A DNA stretch of 19,374 nucleotides from an uncultured Frankiales bacterium (GTDB lineage Bacteria > Actinomycetota > Actinomycetes > Mycobacteriales > SCTD01), in NCBI GenBank assembly GCA_946479905.1, contig CAMLIA010000064.1:1-19374 (forward strand). The letters run 5' to 3'. The translations under genes and the position numbers were made by a program. Shown here piece after piece: positions 1-8,067 of the stretch. Position 1 is the stretch's first letter. Every line of letters starts with the position of its first letter. The notes beneath the pieces are model-generated. The model was not told where the DNA came from, did no database searches, and saw nothing but the letters and a program-made list of their open reading frames with translations.

Positions 1-643
1 CAACGAGGGCTACCTCGCCACCGGTGACGGGGACCCGGTGCGCGCCGAGCTCACGGCCGAGGCGATCCGGCTGACGCGGATCCTCCGGCAGCTGCTCCCG
101 GACGAGCCGGAGGTCACGGGCCTGCTCGCGCTCGAGGTACTCATCGAGGCGCGACGTGAGGCCCGCGTCCGGAACGGCCAGCTGGTGCCGCTCGCCGAGC
201 AGGACCGGGCCGGCTGGGACCGTGCCCTCGTCGCCGAGGGCCACGACCTCGTCCGGTCGTGCCTCGCCATCAACCGACCAGGCCGCTACCAGGTCCTCGC
301 CGCCATCAACGCCGTGCACACCGACGCCCCGACCGCGGCGGACACCGACTGGTCGCAGGTCGTCGCGTTGTACGACCAGCTGACCCAGCTCGACCCCTCA
401 CCGATCGTGGCGCTCAACCGCGCCGTCGCCGTCGCGGAGCTCGACGGCCCGGAGGTCGCCCTCGCTGTCGTCGAGCGGCTGCCCCTCACCGGCTACCACG
501 CCTGGCACGCCACCCGCGCCGAGCTGCTCCGGAGGCTCGGGCGCAGCACGGAGTCCAAGGAGGCGTACGAAGCTGCCATCGCGTCGAGCCAGAACTCCGC
601 GGAACGTGCCTACCTGAGCAGGAAGCTCGGCGAGCTGGTCTGA
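1..643 (+). CDS. ECF sigma factor, C-terminal TPR-like part (5' end outside window)
   Basis: The reading frame is open from base 2 and gives 213 residues beginning NEGYLATG. The NEGY...TG segment followed by an all-helical TPR-like region is what I know from the C-terminal extension of ECF42-type sigma factors (DUF6596-like). The sigma2 and sigma4 domains would lie upstream of the window. Helical repeat signatures such as LYDQL..LDPSPIVALNRAVAVAELDGPEVAL (bases about 368-460) resemble TPR units. In this family the extension is thought to take part in signal sensing in place of an anti-sigma factor, and the gene usually sits beside a small YCII/DGPF-domain protein, which cannot be seen here. 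The next gene starts 57 bases downstream on the same strand. The family call is by recognition of the C-terminal part only. Confidence 0.8.
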   Translation, partial: NEGYLATGDGDPVRAELTAEAIRLTRILRQLLPDEPEVTGLLALEVLIEARREARVRNGQLVPLAEQDRAGWDRALVAEGHDLVRSCLAINRPGRYQVLAAINAVHTDAPTAADTDWSQVVALYDQLTQLDPSPIVALNRAVAVAELDGPEVALAVVERLPLTGYHAWHATRAELLRRLGRSTESKEAYEAAIASSQNSAERAYLSRKLGELV

Positions 644-700
644 GCCGGCGCGGCTGCGGCGTGGGCGTCACCACTGCCGCCTCCGGTCGTTGGCCATGTC

Positions 701-1753
701 GTGCCTTCTCGCAGAGCTGCCCTGACGCTGGCGACCGTGCTGGGTCTCCTCGCCCCCACGGCCGCCGGAGCCACGTCGTTCGCGCCCCGAGGGCACGACG
801 TCGCCGGGACGGCTGCGGCGATCAAGGTGCTGGCCACTGAGCACGACGGCCCGCGCGTGGTCAGCTACACCGTCTCGACGCCGTCCCTGGAGATGTCGTC
901 CACGACGCACCTGAAGGTGCACGTCGTCCTGCCCACGGACTACCGGCAGCACCTGTCGCGCCACTACCCGGTGCTCTACGCGCTCCCCGGCACGAGCAAC
1001 CAGGCCAGCGTCTGGCTGACGAACATCCACACCGTGCAGCTCACCCGCGGACTCCCGGTGATCGTGGTGATCCCGGACGGCACCTACAACGCCGACGGTG
1101 GCGGGTTCTACACCGACTGGGTCGACCGGACGACGAGCCGCGGGGTCGCGAACTGGGAGACGTTCCACACCAAGGAGCTCGTGCCGTGGATCGACGCCCG
1201 CTACCGCACGATCCGGTCACGTGCCGGACGCGCCATCGTGGGCATCTCCCAGGGCGGGTTCGGCTCGATGTCCTACGCCGCGCGGCACCCCGACCTCTAC
1301 GGAGCCGTGGCCTCGTTCTCCGGCGCCGCCGACATCTACCACGGCACGCAGTGCCAGGTCGGCGCCGCGGCGCTGATCTCCGGCATCATGACGGGTCTCA
1401 ACCAGGTGGAGCCGTTCGCTCCCTTCGGTGACCCGGTCACCGACGCCGCCAACTGGAAGGCGCACGACCCCGGCACGATCGTGAAGCACCTCGCACGAAC
1501 TCGCATCGACCTCTACACCAGCGAGGGCGTCCCAGGAGACAGCGACATCGGCGACCCCGCGATGCCCGGCACGATGGCGATGGAGGCGATCCTCCACCAG
1601 TCCAACCTCTGCTTCAAGGCCGCCGCCGACGATGCCGGGGTGGCCTACCACTGGCACAGCTACGTGGTCGGCACGCATGCCTGGGTCTACGGGGACCGCG
1701 CGCTGAAGGACTACCTGCCCCGGCTGATGGGCTACTTCCGCACCGGGCGCTGA
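701..1753 (+). CDS. Exported putative esterase (esterase D / antigen 85-like alpha/beta hydrolase)
   Basis: A 350-residue protein. The GTG at 701 gives a classic signal peptide: basic MPSRR, a hydrophobic stretch at residues 6-20, and Ala-rich cleavage near residues 21-25, so the enzyme is probably secreted. The body is an esterase-family (PF00756-type) alpha/beta hydrolase. It has an HYPVLYALPG strand near residue 88, a nucleophile elbow GISQGG at 181-186 (Ser183), and a late THAW segment with the likely catalytic His326. Ag85 mycolyltransferases belong to this superfamily, but nothing here shows mycolic acid substrates, so an exported carboxylesterase is the safer call. No Shine-Dalgarno is visible before the GTG; the start rests on the signal peptide. 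It lies 57 bases after the sigma factor and 169 bases before the S9 peptidase. Confidence 0.85.
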   Translation: MPSRRAALTLATVLGLLAPTAAGATSFAPRGHDVAGTAAAIKVLATEHDGPRVVSYTVSTPSLEMSSTTHLKVHVVLPTDYRQHLSRHYPVLYALPGTSNQASVWLTNIHTVQLTRGLPVIVVIPDGTYNADGGGFYTDWVDRTTSRGVANWETFHTKELVPWIDARYRTIRSRAGRAIVGISQGGFGSMSYAARHPDLYGAVASFSGAADIYHGTQCQVGAAALISGIMTGLNQVEPFAPFGDPVTDAANWKAHDPGTIVKHLARTRIDLYTSEGVPGDSDIGDPAMPGTMAMEAILHQSNLCFKAAADDAGVAYHWHSYVVGTHAWVYGDRALKDYLPRLMGYFRTGR

Positions 1754-1922
1754 GCGGCTCAGGGCAGCGGGCGCACCCGGCTCGGTTGACCGACAGAGCG
1801 CGAGATCTCTCAGGGTGTAGCAGGGCGGGGTCCGGGAATTCGACGTCTGTCGGTGGGTTGCGGGCCCCGCGAACCTGGAGACTTCGCGAGGATGACCTGC
1901 GCCCAGAGGCCAACGGAGAGAC
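1754..1922. other. Intergenic region with a spaced 9-bp inverted repeat
   Basis: The 169 bases between the esterase and the S9 peptidase hold a perfect 9-bp inverted repeat: ACCGACAGA at 1789-1797 and TCTGTCGGT at 1846-1854, separated by 48 bases. A TTGACC hexamer at 1786-1791 overlaps the left arm and could be a -35 element, but I see no convincing -10 at normal spacing. A short CTGAG/CTCAG hairpin just after the esterase stop (1750-1762) might be a weak terminator. The region presumably holds the S9 peptidase promoter and its control site. The assignment is weak. Confidence 0.3.
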
Positions 1923-4070
1923 ATGACGGACATGCGTGACCGCTACGAGCAGGCGAGCCGGCTGATCGACCCGGTGGCCCTGATGCGGAACCGGACGATC
2001 GAGCCGACGTGGGCCGGCGACACGCTGGTCTACACGCGATCGGCTGAGGACGGCAGCGTGGAGCAGGTCACCGTCGACCTCCGCACCTTCGAGCGCAGCA
2101 CCTCCGCGGTGCCCGAGGCCGAGCAGGCCGCTCCGAGCCTGGCGGGGGTGCTCTCGGCTGACGGGACGCTGGCGCTCGTCCGCAAGGGGGAGGACCTCTG
2201 GCTGCGGACCGTCGCGACCGGCGACGAGCGGCAGCTCACCGACGACGGTGAGCCCGCGTTCGGGTGGGGGGCGCTGCCCGACAACTGCATGGTGAACATC
2301 CCGCTCAAGCAGCTCGGAGCCGAGCTGCCGCCCTTCCTGACCGCGTTCTCCCCGTCGTCGAGGCTGGTCTTCACCGCCCGCATCGACGAGCGGACTCTCG
2401 GGACCTGGCCCGTCGTCCAGCACCTGTCGCAGCAGCCACGGCCGGTCCTGCACGAGATCCGCGTCGCGCTCGACGGCGACGAGCTCAAGGAGAACGGTGA
2501 GGCCGTCGTCATCGACGTCGAGACGGGTGACCGGACCCCGCTCCAGCTGCCGCCGGGTGCCTACAGCACGATCAGCACGATCGGCGCCGACAGCATCACG
2601 TGGGCCGCGGACGAGAGCCGCTTCTGGGTGCTGAACCACCGGACCGGCGAGCGCGAGGGACAGCTGCTCGAGGTCGATGTCAAGACGGGTCTGACCCGCG
2701 TCGTCGTCTCGGAGACCACCGACTCGATCTACGAGCCCAACCAGTTCCTCTACAGCCTGCCGTTGGTCCGGGCGATCCCCGAGCTCGACACGGCCGTCTG
2801 GTACTCCCAGCGGGACGGCTACGGGCACCTCTACCAGTACCGGCTCAGCACCGGCGAGTACGTCGGGCAGCTGACCACCGGCACCATGACCGTGCGCGAC
2901 ATCCTGCGGGTCGACGTCGAGCGGCAGTGCCTCGTCGTCGCCGCCGGCGTCGAGGGCGAAGGACGCAACCCCTACTGGCGGTCGCTCTTCCGGGTGTCCC
3001 TGACCGGAGGCGGCCAGACACTGCTGACGCCGGAGGCGTGCGACCACCAGCTGGTCGAGCCGCAGCCGGCGTTCTTCCGGCTGGTGTTCGCGCGCGACAA
3101 GCAGCCGGTCCACTCCATCAGCCCCGACGGCCGCTTCTGCGTCGACCACATGTCCACCGTCTCCGACCCGCCCGTCATCGTCCTGCGCGACCTCGACGAC
3201 GACGGCCGGGTCGTGGCGGAGCTCGAGCGGACCGACATCACGAAGCTCCTCGAGGCCGGGTTCGTGCTGCCCGAGCAGTTCTGCGTCCGCAGCGAGGACG
3301 GCACGGTCGACCTGTGGGGCACCCTGACGCTGCCCGCCGACCCGGTCGACCCGACGAGCATCCCCGTGATCGACCTGATGTACGCCGGCTTCCAGACCAC
3401 CTGGCAGCCGAGTGGGTTCCTCGGGCCGGACCTCGGCGGCCGGTCGACCAGCCCCGGCGCTGCCTACGGCGTGCTCGGCCTCGCGACCGTCGTCGTGGAC
3501 GGGCGCGGCACTCCCGGCCGGTCCAGGGCGTTCCGCCAGCACACCCAGGGAGAGCCCGACCCCACGCTCGGGCTCGCCGACCACGTCTGGGCCATCCAGC
3601 AGCTCGGCAAGAGCCACCCCCAGCTCGACACCACGCGGGTCGGGGTCACCGGCTTCTCGTACGGCGGCTACAACTCGACGCGGTCCATGCTGGTGTTCCC
3701 CGACTTCTTCAAGGTCGCGGTCTCAGGGGCGGGCGTGCACGTGCCGGAGAAGATGCCGCACGGCGCCTGGTCCTGGCACGTCGGCCTGGACGTCGACAAG
3801 ACGTCCGAGCTCTACAAGCAGCTCGGGAACACGCAGCTGGTCGAGAACCTGAAGGGCAAGCTGCTCCTCACGTACGGCGACATGGACGAGAACGCCACGC
3901 CCGACCACACGCTGGCGCTCATCGCGGCGCTGGTGGCCGCCGGCAAGCGGTTCGACGTCAAGGTCTGGCCCGGCGGCAACCACTACACGCAGGGCGGTCC
4001 CTATCAGATCCGCACCGCGTGGGACTACTTCGTGCAGCACCTGCTCGGCGAGCCGCTCCCCGAGGTCTGA
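1923..4070 (+). CDS. S9-family serine peptidase (prolyl oligopeptidase / dipeptidyl-peptidase IV-like)
   Basis: A 715-residue protein, a normal length for bacterial S9 peptidases. Residues about 30-430 are beta-rich and resemble the DPP-IV type N-terminal propeller (for example residues near WAADESRFWVLNH and WYSQRDGYGHLYQYRL). Residues about 480-715 form the alpha/beta hydrolase peptidase domain. The predicted triad is Ser579 in GFSYGG, Asp655 in YGDMDENATP and His687 in GGNHYTQGG, all intact. No signal peptide is visible, so it is probably cytoplasmic, cutting small peptides that have entered the cell. GGAGAG at 1915-1920 lies very close to the ATG at 1923. The in-frame ATG at 1932 has a longer gap, so the start could be three residues later. 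It converges on the M20 gene across an inverted repeat. Confidence 0.92.
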   Translation: MTDMRDRYEQASRLIDPVALMRNRTIEPTWAGDTLVYTRSAEDGSVEQVTVDLRTFERSTSAVPEAEQAAPSLAGVLSADGTLALVRKGEDLWLRTVATGDERQLTDDGEPAFGWGALPDNCMVNIPLKQLGAELPPFLTAFSPSSRLVFTARIDERTLGTWPVVQHLSQQPRPVLHEIRVALDGDELKENGEAVVIDVETGDRTPLQLPPGAYSTISTIGADSITWAADESRFWVLNHRTGEREGQLLEVDVKTGLTRVVVSETTDSIYEPNQFLYSLPLVRAIPELDTAVWYSQRDGYGHLYQYRLSTGEYVGQLTTGTMTVRDILRVDVERQCLVVAAGVEGEGRNPYWRSLFRVSLTGGGQTLLTPEACDHQLVEPQPAFFRLVFARDKQPVHSISPDGRFCVDHMSTVSDPPVIVLRDLDDDGRVVAELERTDITKLLEAGFVLPEQFCVRSEDGTVDLWGTLTLPADPVDPTSIPVIDLMYAGFQTTWQPSGFLGPDLGGRSTSPGAAYGVLGLATVVVDGRGTPGRSRAFRQHTQGEPDPTLGLADHVWAIQQLGKSHPQLDTTRVGVTGFSYGGYNSTRSMLVFPDFFKVAVSGAGVHVPEKMPHGAWSWHVGLDVDKTSELYKQLGNTQLVENLKGKLLLTYGDMDENATPDHTLALIAALVAAGKRFDVKVWPGGNHYTQGGPYQIRTAWDYFVQHLLGEPLPEV

Positions 4071-4091
4071 GCCGACCACCTCGCACCCCCA

Positions 4092-4184
4092 CCCTTCCCT
4101 CGTGCACGCGCTGACCGCCTGAGCCGGCCGCGCTGAGCGTGCGGGCCGGCCCGGCAGGACGGGCTCGTGTGCACGAGGGAAGGG
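4092..4184. terminator. Perfect 16-bp inverted repeat between convergent genes (possible bidirectional terminator)
   Basis: CCCTTCCCTCGTGCAC at 4092-4107 is exactly complementary to GTGCACGAGGGAAGGG at 4169-4184, with 61 bases between. It sits between the stop codons of the S9 peptidase (4070) and the M20 amidohydrolase (4190). Each arm holds the palindrome GTGCAC, and the right arm with its flank also forms CTCGTG-TG-CACGAG. The loop is GC-rich and contains GCCGGCC/GGCCGGC pairs that could extend the fold. There is no U-tract, which is common for actinobacterial terminators. The large loop is unusual for a simple terminator, so a cruciform or protein-binding site is an alternative. Confidence 0.55.
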
Positions 4185-4189
4185 ACGCC

Positions 4190-5356
4190 TCAGAGCTTGA
4201 GACGCTCGGTCGCCAGGGAGGCCAGCAGCTCCGCTCCGGTGGTCAGCACCGCCTCGTCGAAGTCGGCCTCGGGTGAGTGGTTGTACGGCGCCGTCGCCGG
4301 GTCCGCCCCCGGTGGCGTCGCGCCGAGGAAGAGCATCGCGCCCGGCACCGCGTCGAGGAAGCGGCTGAAGTCCTCCGACCCGGTGACCGGGTGGGGCAGC
4401 TCGAGGACCCGCTCGCCGCCGAGCCGCTCCCGGCCGAGCTCGAGCGCCCACTGCGCCTCGGAGACGTCGTTGATCGTCGGGGGGAACAGCGGCTGGAGCT
4501 CCACGTCGACGTCCACGCCGTGAGCGAGGGCGATCCCGCGGCAGACGCGGGGGAGCACCTCCTGCAGCTTCGTCCGCGCGGCCTCGGTGAACGACCGGAC
4601 GGTGGAGGCGAAGTGCGCCTCCTCCGGGATCACGTTGTGCGCCGTCCCGGCCTGCAGCGTGCCGGTCGTCACGACGACCGGGTCGAAGACGTCGAACTCC
4701 CGCGTCACGGCCTGCTGGAGCGCGGTGACCATCGCCGCGGCGGCGAGGACCGGATCCTTCGCGCGGTGCGGAGCGCTGCCGTGGCCGCCCACGCCACGGA
4801 CGGTCACGACCAGGGTGTCGACGGCTGCCATGAGCGGGCCGCTTCGGCTGGTCACGATGCCGGACGGGAACATCGTGGAGATGACGTGCACGGCGTAGGC
4901 CGCGACGGCGCGCGTGCCGCTCGCCTCGAGAACCCCGTCAGCCAGCATGTGGGCGGCTCCGTCGTACCCCTCCTCGCCGGGCTGGAAGGCGAGGACGACG
5001 TCCCCGGCCAGGTTGGCCTGCTGGTCGCGCAGCAGGTGCGCGGCCCCGACGAGCATCGCGGCGTGGAGGTCGTGACCGCAGGCGTGCATGGCGCCGTTCT
5101 CGGCCGCGAAGGGCAGGCCGGTCTTCTCTCCCACCGGCAGCGCGTCGAAGTCTGCGCGGAGCAGGACGGTCGGCCCCGGCTGCCCGCCGCGGAGCACCGC
5201 GGTGACGGACGAGCACGTCGTGCCCTGCGTGATCTCGGCGCCCAGGCCGTCGAGGGCGGCGAGCAGCCGTTCTGAGCTCCGCGGCAGGTCCAGTCCCACC
5301 TCGGGGAGGCGGTGCAGGTCGCGGCGGACGGGCAGCATGACGTCGAGCAGGCTCAT
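4190..5356 (-). CDS. M20-family amidohydrolase (hippurate hydrolase / aminoacylase-like)
   Basis: A 388-residue metallo-amidohydrolase of the IAA-amino-acid/hippurate hydrolase type, which hydrolyses N-acyl amino acids. Visible motifs are HRLPEVGLD at residues 15-23, the metal-binding ACGHD (Cys93, His95), GEEG (Glu128, Glu129 as base and ligand), His157 in AVHVIS, GSEDF near residue 325, and His360 in NHSPEADFDE. The set is complete for a di-metal centre using Cys. No signal peptide is seen, so it is cytoplasmic. I chose the ATG at 5356 because family homology starts within a few residues; the frame is open further upstream but would encode an Arg-rich non-homologous stretch. No Shine-Dalgarno is visible, and a TAGCCT hexamer lies 7 bases upstream, suggesting a leaderless transcript. 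The MFS gene is divergent, 47 bases away. Confidence 0.92.
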   Translation of the reverse strand: MSLLDVMLPVRRDLHRLPEVGLDLPRSSERLLAALDGLGAEITQGTTCSSVTAVLRGGQPGPTVLLRADFDALPVGEKTGLPFAAENGAMHACGHDLHAAMLVGAAHLLRDQQANLAGDVVLAFQPGEEGYDGAAHMLADGVLEASGTRAVAAYAVHVISTMFPSGIVTSRSGPLMAAVDTLVVTVRGVGGHGSAPHRAKDPVLAAAAMVTALQQAVTREFDVFDPVVVTTGTLQAGTAHNVIPEEAHFASTVRSFTEAARTKLQEVLPRVCRGIALAHGVDVDVELQPLFPPTINDVSEAQWALELGRERLGGERVLELPHPVTGSEDFSRFLDAVPGAMLFLGATPPGADPATAPYNHSPEADFDEAVLTTGAELLASLATERLKL

Positions 5357-5361
5357 GCCGG

Positions 5362-5397
5362 CGAGGCTACGGCCCTGCGCGCGTTCACCTAGCCTCG
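5362..5397. promoter_or_regulatory. Divergent promoter/operator: mirror-image 8-bp arms
   Basis: CGAGGCTA at 5362-5369 and TAGCCTCG at 5390-5397 form a perfect inverted repeat with a 20-base spacer inside the 47-base gap between the divergent M20 and MFS genes. Read outward, each arm presents TAGCCT (TAnnnT, -10-like): 7 bases before the M20 ATG and 8 bases before the MFS GTG. That is the spacing expected for leaderless transcription on both sides. No clear -35 hexamers are seen. It may equally be an operator for a dimeric regulator. The sequence symmetry is certain; its function is inferred. Confidence 0.45.
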
Positions 5398-5403
5398 GGG
5401 AGC

Positions 5404-6741
5404 GTGACGGCTGAGGCAGCGGGTGGCGAGCTGGTCCTCGTGACCCCTCGGCGAGCCTGGCTGGTCTGGGGCGTCGGTCTCCTCGCGTACGTCGTCGCCG
5501 TCTTCGACCGCGGCTCCCTGGGCGTGACGGGCGTCGCCGCCCAGCACCGCTTCGGGGCCGGTGCGGCGGAGCTCGGGCTGTTCGGCGTGCTCCAGCTCGG
5601 GGTGTACGCCGCACTGCAGGTCCCGGTCGGGGTGCTGCTCGACCGGTTCGGCTCTCGTCGCCTGCTCGTGAGCGGGGCGGTCCTGATGGCCCTCGGGCAG
5701 GTGCTGCTCGCCGAGGCCTCGACCGTCGGCGGAGCCGTCACGGCGCGGGTGCTCGTCGGAGCCGGGGACGCGATGACGTTCACCGCCGTGCTGCGGCTCG
5801 TCGGGCTGTGGTTCGCCCCCGCTCGTGTCCCGGTCGTCACCCAGCTCACGGGCATCCTCGGGCAGAGCGGTCAGGTCGTGGCCGCCTACCCGCTCGTCTA
5901 CGTCCTCGGTCACGCCGGCTGGAAGCCGGCGTTCCTGTCGGCTGCCGCCGTCGGCGCCGTCGCCGGGGCGCTGGTCGTCCTGGCCGTCCGCGACGCGCCA
6001 CCCGGCACAGCGGTCGCACCCCTGCCGCTGCGGCTGCCGCACATCCGCTCCCAGCTCCAGGCGGCCTGGCGCGAGCCCGGCACCCGGCTCGGGCTCTGGA
6101 CGCACTTCGTCACGCAGTTCTCCGGGACGGTCTTCGCGCTGCTCTGGGGCTACCCGTTCCTCGTCGTCGGCGAGGGGCGCACGCCGACGGAGGCGGGACT
6201 GCTCCTCACCGTCCTCGTGGTCGCGGGCGCTGTCTTCGCCCCGCTGCTCGGCCACCTGGCCGGCCGTTGGCCGCTGCGGCGCTCCTGGTCGGTCCTCGGC
6301 ATCGTCGGTGCCACGTCCGGTTGCTGGACGCTCGTGCTCCTCTGGCCCGGGCGGGCGCCTCTTCCCGTCCTCGTGCTCCTGGTCGTCGTGCTCGCCTCGA
6401 ACGGGCCGGGTTCCATGCTGGGGTTCGACTTCGCGCGCACGGAGAACCCACCCCCACGGGTGGGCAGCGCGAGCGGCATCGTGAACGTCGGTGGCTTCAT
6501 CGCCTCGCTGCTGACGATCGCCAGTGTCGGGCTGCTGCTGAGTGCCCTGGCCCCTGCCGGAGGTACGACCCGGGCGACCCTCGGTGACTTCCGCGCGGCA
6601 CTGTCGGTCCAGTACGTCTTCTGGGGCATCGGGCTGCTCATGGTGATCAGGACCCGCCGCCAGGTGCGGGCCCAGCGAGGTCTGGTCCTGGACTCCTTCC
6701 CGGCTGCGGTCAGGCGGCGTGCCGGCGAGGCGCGAAGATGA
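5404..6741 (+). CDS. MFS transporter, 12 transmembrane segments
   Basis: A 445-residue integral membrane protein of major facilitator superfamily length. The first helix runs at about residues 18-36. The loop 2/3 motif A appears as GVLLDRFGSRR at about residues 78-88. Regular hydrophobic helices follow to about residue 425, with a central loop near residues 195-220 rich in charged residues and prolines. The substrate cannot be read from the sequence; with the divergent amidohydrolase and the downstream hydrolase it may import or export an acyl-amino acid, peptide or drug-like compound. GTG 5404 has GGGGAG only one base upstream, too close for a normal ribosome site. Either the mRNA is leaderless or translation starts at the in-frame GTG 5440 (MTPRRAW). 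The downstream hydrolase begins 47 bases after the stop, probably in the same operon. Confidence 0.88.
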   Translation: MTAEAAGGELVLVTPRRAWLVWGVGLLAYVVAVFDRGSLGVTGVAAQHRFGAGAAELGLFGVLQLGVYAALQVPVGVLLDRFGSRRLLVSGAVLMALGQVLLAEASTVGGAVTARVLVGAGDAMTFTAVLRLVGLWFAPARVPVVTQLTGILGQSGQVVAAYPLVYVLGHAGWKPAFLSAAAVGAVAGALVVLAVRDAPPGTAVAPLPLRLPHIRSQLQAAWREPGTRLGLWTHFVTQFSGTVFALLWGYPFLVVGEGRTPTEAGLLLTVLVVAGAVFAPLLGHLAGRWPLRRSWSVLGIVGATSGCWTLVLLWPGRAPLPVLVLLVVVLASNGPGSMLGFDFARTENPPPRVGSASGIVNVGGFIASLLTIASVGLLLSALAPAGGTTRATLGDFRAALSVQYVFWGIGLLMVIRTRRQVRAQRGLVLDSFPAAVRRRAGEARR

Positions 6742-6788
6742 GGCCCGGCAGCCCGCCGCAACGACCTCGACGTGGGAGAGGTGAGCAG

Positions 6789-8018
6789 ATGGACGGCTTC
6801 GTCGCACCTGGCTTCGAGAAGGTCCGTGAGGTGGCCGAGGCGATCGACGCGCCCTTCGGCCGCGGCGGGGGCGGGATCTCGGCCTACGTCGACGGTGAGC
6901 TCGTCGTCGACCTCTGGGGCGGTGCAGCCCGGCCTGGCCGGCCCTGGCAGCCGGACACCCTCGCTCTGGTCGCCTCGGTCACCAAGGCGTGGGCGGCGAT
7001 CGTGGTCGCGCGTCTGGTCGAGCAGGGCCTGCTCGACCTCACGACCCCGCTGGTGACGTGGTGGCCGGAGTTCGGGCAGCACGGCAAGGACCGCATCACG
7101 CTGCACGAGGTCCTCATGCACTCCAACGGAGTGCTCGGCTTCGACGGTCAGGTCGACTTCCTGGACGCCGACGACTGTGCCGGGTGGCTCGACCTCGACG
7201 GCATCGCGGAACGGCTCGCGGCGGCGAAGCCGGCGTGGACGCCGGGCAGCAACCACGGCTACCACGCCGTGTCCTACGGCTGGTTGCTGAACGAGGTCGT
7301 CCGTCGCGTCACCGGTGGTCGCACGATCGGCCAGCTCTTCGCGGAGGAGATCGCCGCCCCACTGGAGATGGACGCCTACCTGGGCACTCCCCTCTCCGAG
7401 CAAGGGCGCCTGGCGCACGTCTTCGTCCCCGATCTCAGCAAGGCCCCCTTCCTCGTACGCACGATGCTGAGCGGAGCGACGAAGAAGGGCGCCCAGCCGC
7501 GGTCGCTCGCCGGGATGGCGCTGCACGGCAACGGGACCAACACGATCCTCGACCGCGTGGCGAGCTACGCGGAGAAGCCGAACTTCATGCTGGCGGAGAT
7601 CCCTGCCAGCAACGGGAGCACGACGCCCCGCTCCCTCGCCAAGCTGTTCATGGCTGTCGCCGCCGGTGGCACGCTCGACGGGGTGCAGGTCCTCAAGCCG
7701 GAGACCATCGACGACCTGCGCACGGTGCGGGAGCGCACGGGTGACGCCGTCATGCTCAGCACCCTGCCCTGGTTCATGCGCCGGATGATGCCCGAGGCCC
7801 GTCGCACCTACGGTCTGAGCCCCAACCCGCGGATGCGCAAGGAGCTCGAGGCCGGGCCGAACCCGGACTCCTACGTCGCGCAGGGGTACGGCGGTCAGCT
7901 CGTCATGGGTGACAGCGACCACCGGCTCAGCTACGCGTGCACGCTGTCCGACTTCACGCCCGGCCTGGACAAGCGGCTGCAGCGGCCGACGATCGAGGCG
8001 CTCTACGCCTCGCTGTGA
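6789..8018 (+). CDS. Serine hydrolase of the beta-lactamase/EstB (PF00144) family
   Basis: A 409-residue protein with the penicillin-binding fold used by class C beta-lactamases, EstB-type esterases and LACTB-like proteins. The catalytic SxxK is SVTK at residues 63-66, and a Tyr in GYHAVSYGW is the likely general base region. The usual C-terminal KTG/HxG motif is replaced by a GYGGQL-type segment near the end, common in the esterase branch. No signal peptide is visible, so a cytoplasmic esterase or amidase is more likely than a beta-lactamase. ATG 6789 is chosen because GGAGAGG at 6775-6781 lies 7 bases upstream; an earlier in-frame ATG at 6738 overlaps the MFS stop but lacks family homology. 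The gene ends just before a strong hairpin. Confidence 0.87.
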   Translation: MDGFVAPGFEKVREVAEAIDAPFGRGGGGISAYVDGELVVDLWGGAARPGRPWQPDTLALVASVTKAWAAIVVARLVEQGLLDLTTPLVTWWPEFGQHGKDRITLHEVLMHSNGVLGFDGQVDFLDADDCAGWLDLDGIAERLAAAKPAWTPGSNHGYHAVSYGWLLNEVVRRVTGGRTIGQLFAEEIAAPLEMDAYLGTPLSEQGRLAHVFVPDLSKAPFLVRTMLSGATKKGAQPRSLAGMALHGNGTNTILDRVASYAEKPNFMLAEIPASNGSTTPRSLAKLFMAVAAGGTLDGVQVLKPETIDDLRTVRERTGDAVMLSTLPWFMRRMMPEARRTYGLSPNPRMRKELEAGPNPDSYVAQGYGGQLVMGDSDHRLSYACTLSDFTPGLDKRLQRPTIEALYASL

Positions 8019-8022
8019 GCCC

Positions 8023-8060
8023 AGCGAAGCAGCCTGCCGGGGACGGCAGGCTGCTTCGCT
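8023..8060. terminator. Perfect 16-bp stem hairpin, bidirectional terminator
   Basis: AGCGAAGCAGCCTGCC at 8023-8038, a 6-base loop GGGGAC, and the exact complement at 8045-8060. It lies between the convergent serine hydrolase (stop at 8018) and the small exported protein (stop at 8068), so it can end transcription from both sides. There is no run of T on either side. The perfect stem, small loop and location make this a confident structural call. Confidence 0.85.
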
Positions 8061-8067
8061 GTTGGCG

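Noticed and set aside
1614..3617. Very long open frame opposite the S9 peptidase
   Set aside because: It has Asp/Val/Arg/Gly-rich composition without domain motifs and lies antisense to a gene with an intact catalytic triad; such frames are a by-product of high GC.
2600..4114. 504-codon open frame inside the S9 peptidase gene, same strand, other frame
   Set aside because: Arg/Pro/Ala-rich shadow; the peptidase frame carries all known motifs.
6789..8018. Beta-lactamase resistance gene
   Set aside because: SxxK fold alone is shared with esterases and peptidases; there is no export signal and no KTG motif, so resistance is not supported. The same holds for 14962-16317.
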